From Loxodes magnus (Eukaryota; Ciliophora; Karyorelictea; Loxodida; Loxodidae), in assembly GCA_946699065.1 (NCBI GenBank), contig CAMPDV010002180.1:21940-85939 (forward strand): 64,000 bases of DNA. The letters are read 5' to 3'. Of the stretch, positions 62,501 to 64,000 are shown in pieces (the first letter of the stretch is position 1; every line of letters begins with the position of its first letter). The notes beneath the pieces are model-generated. The model made no database searches and was not told the DNA's origin. It worked only from the letters and a program-made list of their open reading frames with translations. The position numbers and the translations under genes were made by a program.

Positions 62501-64000
62501 TTTAAAGTTTATTAATCTTAAAATTTATTCTAGGAGTGAGAATTGGTACGTTTCTATTAATATTTTAGATAAGTAAGTTAAACAGTATAGGAAAGTGATC
62601 TGCAACAAGTCAAGTGTTATGTAAAACTTAAAATAGTGTAATCTAATCAATGTTGATATGATAATTGACTATAACATAATCGTTGCAATAAGTTTAAGGT
62701 TAACCCTACTTCTAAAAGTATCAAATCTTGTATTATTAGCTATTTATAAATCATATTCTTTAATAAAATTATTTAATCTTTAAGCGTTATTTTATGAATT
62801 TTATGAATTATTACTCCCATACTCTTAAAAAAGAGCATTAAAGTCTCCCAATAGCATAAGGGCTTAATCTCCTACTAAATTAAGGATAAGTTCTAAGTTT
62901 TAATATGATTAGCCTTTGATAGATAGAAGTTTTTCCTTTGTTGGCATGTAATATGTTGCAAAATAAATGTTATCAACTTTAATTACTAAGAAATGACTAT
63001 TTTAATCGCCAAAGTCAATTTCAATTTGTCTCGAATCAAGTTCTTTTTTGACAATAAAGCAAACACCACCTGATCTTTAGGATTATTCACAATTTTTAAA
63101 ATATGTTCTATATCCTTAAATTTATATTGGAATGAAGTCTTAATATTATCAAGTTTCATTAATTGAATAAATATATATTCCTTATTATCGAGTAAATTAT
63201 TGAATACTTAATTATTTTGATTATATTTAATTCATATTGCAAAGAGCTATTTTTAATTAATTTGCTTCCGCTCCTCCTTTAAGTCCTGGGTCGTAAAAGT
63301 AAAGAACTTTTTAATTATTGCGAATTTAAATGTGGAGTAATTTTGGACCTTAGATTATTGAATTTCTGTAGCAATTAATAATAAATAAAGTTAATGCATC
63401 ATATTGCTATGTTAGTTTTTAATCTATTTTAATTGTTACTTAATTACGTTCAATTGTGGCCTAATTTAATTTATTAGATAATGTAATAAATCTATTTTCA
63501 ACTTAAGCAAAGAGATTTTGATTTTGTCATTTTTTCGTGCTTATAAATTAAATAAAGTTTTCACTTCTAAAGTTATTTCTTTTAATTATTTCTTCAACAT
63601 CAACTTCAAATAATTGGTTATGTTACATAAATTTCAATTTACTTTTACTTAATTATGCATCTCACTAAATTCTTTAACCATTTATATTGATTCTACTAAA
63701 TTGAATCCATAATGAGATTTAATTATTTTTTGCTACAAAATTTGAAATGTCTACACTGTAGCTTTGTTTTTTTTCATAAAGTTCACTAAATTGAACCATC
63801 TAAGTAGCAGTGTCTTATTTTAAAGATTTTTATATTAATTAAATCTTTTATTTTGCTTTGTCTTTCTATACCTATGATATCTCTGCATAAGCATCTAGTT
63901 TTAGTTCTCATTAATGTTCATAATATTTTTACTAATTAAATATGCTAAGTATTCAAAATATTATAAACTTCTTATAATTACTGATTATGCTGCTTCGCTT
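56519..64000. repeat. Right copy of the >=7.4 kb direct duplication
   Basis: Same order and strand as 1-7367, cut by the window end. Near-identical to the left copy up to about 59965, more diverged after that. It keeps a 97-bp block (62421-62517) that the left copy lacks. 56519-59600 holds no supported gene. Confidence 0.95.
59626..63710 (-). pseudogene. Non-LTR retrotransposon ORF2 (APE endonuclease + reverse transcriptase), right copy
   Basis: The same protein as the left copy but with a longer intact middle. The endonuclease box 'LMLLGDFNAL' is intact (62846-62848 encode the Gly that is TGA on the left), then 'ADHFPI' near 62.60 kb. From there the frame is continuous through the linker to the RT boxes 'ILPIYKKG'-like, 'RNWRPISLI', 'HQGFLKKRQTMHQIQTL', 'LIDIEKMFDSFDRCLFFDN' and on to 'DVRFLLYGKF' near 61.31 kb, about 430 codons with five TGAs and no frameshift. 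An extra C near 61.30 kb then shifts the frame. The catalytic box reads WAKD (61117-61128) instead of YADD, so the RT is dead. In the C-terminal Cys/His motif a Gly codon is TGA. A frame change before 'ADHFPI' is shared with the left copy. Confidence 0.85.

Noticed and set aside
1-64000. CRISPR arrays, bacterial operons, ribosome-binding sites
   Set aside because: No regularly spaced identical repeats with unique spacers and no prokaryotic gene layout; intron, 18S and polymerase III signals are eukaryotic.

Overview
The window is very AT-rich nuclear DNA of a ciliate, most likely germline (micronuclear) or otherwise repeat-dominated sequence. With the standard code almost nothing is open. With TAA and TAG read as glutamine, recognisable proteins appear: an APE endonuclease plus reverse transcriptase (twice), gag-like ORF1 proteins with zinc knuckles (three copies), a RING-like protein (two copies) and several unknown families present in two or more copies. 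Between paralogues TAA, TAG and CAA replace one another at the same codon, as expected if all three are Gln. TGA also occurs inside these frames, repeatedly where tryptophan would fit, so UGA may be read as Trp here. That combination would suit a karyorelict or heterotrich code; a Tetrahymena-type micronucleus with decayed elements is the alternative. I cannot fix the genus.

Layout. 1-7367 and 56519-64000 are two copies of one >=7.4 kb segment in the same orientation, each carrying a minus-strand non-LTR retrotransposon ORF2. 8.6-10.3 kb holds a second, plus-strand non-LTR element (ORF1 remnants, then a shortened ORF2). 11.1-11.4 kb is an isolated GC-balanced island of unknown nature. 14.3-16.3 kb carries two minus-strand ORF1 genes, head to tail. 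16.7-18.9 kb is a block of different simple and tandem repeats, including a polypyrimidine tract of about 0.9 kb. 18.9-21.3 kb is less AT-rich and holds a probable spliced plus-strand gene facing a minus-strand RING-like gene.

21.3-48 kb is a mosaic of degenerate, mutually related segments (28.7-32.1 with 44.5-48.0; 35.3-36.6 with 38.5-39.9; weaker relatives near 23.8-25.4 and 40.0), interrupted at 40.6 kb by a divergent 18S rRNA fragment. 48-54.8 kb shows no supported gene. 54.9-55.4 kb holds a decayed RING paralogue, a tRNA-Thr pseudogene and a second tRNA 3' fragment, just before the right copy of the large duplication.

Because TGA is the only possible stop, any frame in such DNA is open for about 60 codons by chance and often looks protein-like on both strands. 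I therefore give real confidence only to frames supported by a motif, a paralogue or a splice signal, and mark the rest low. No host housekeeping gene, intact tRNA or intact rRNA gene was found.
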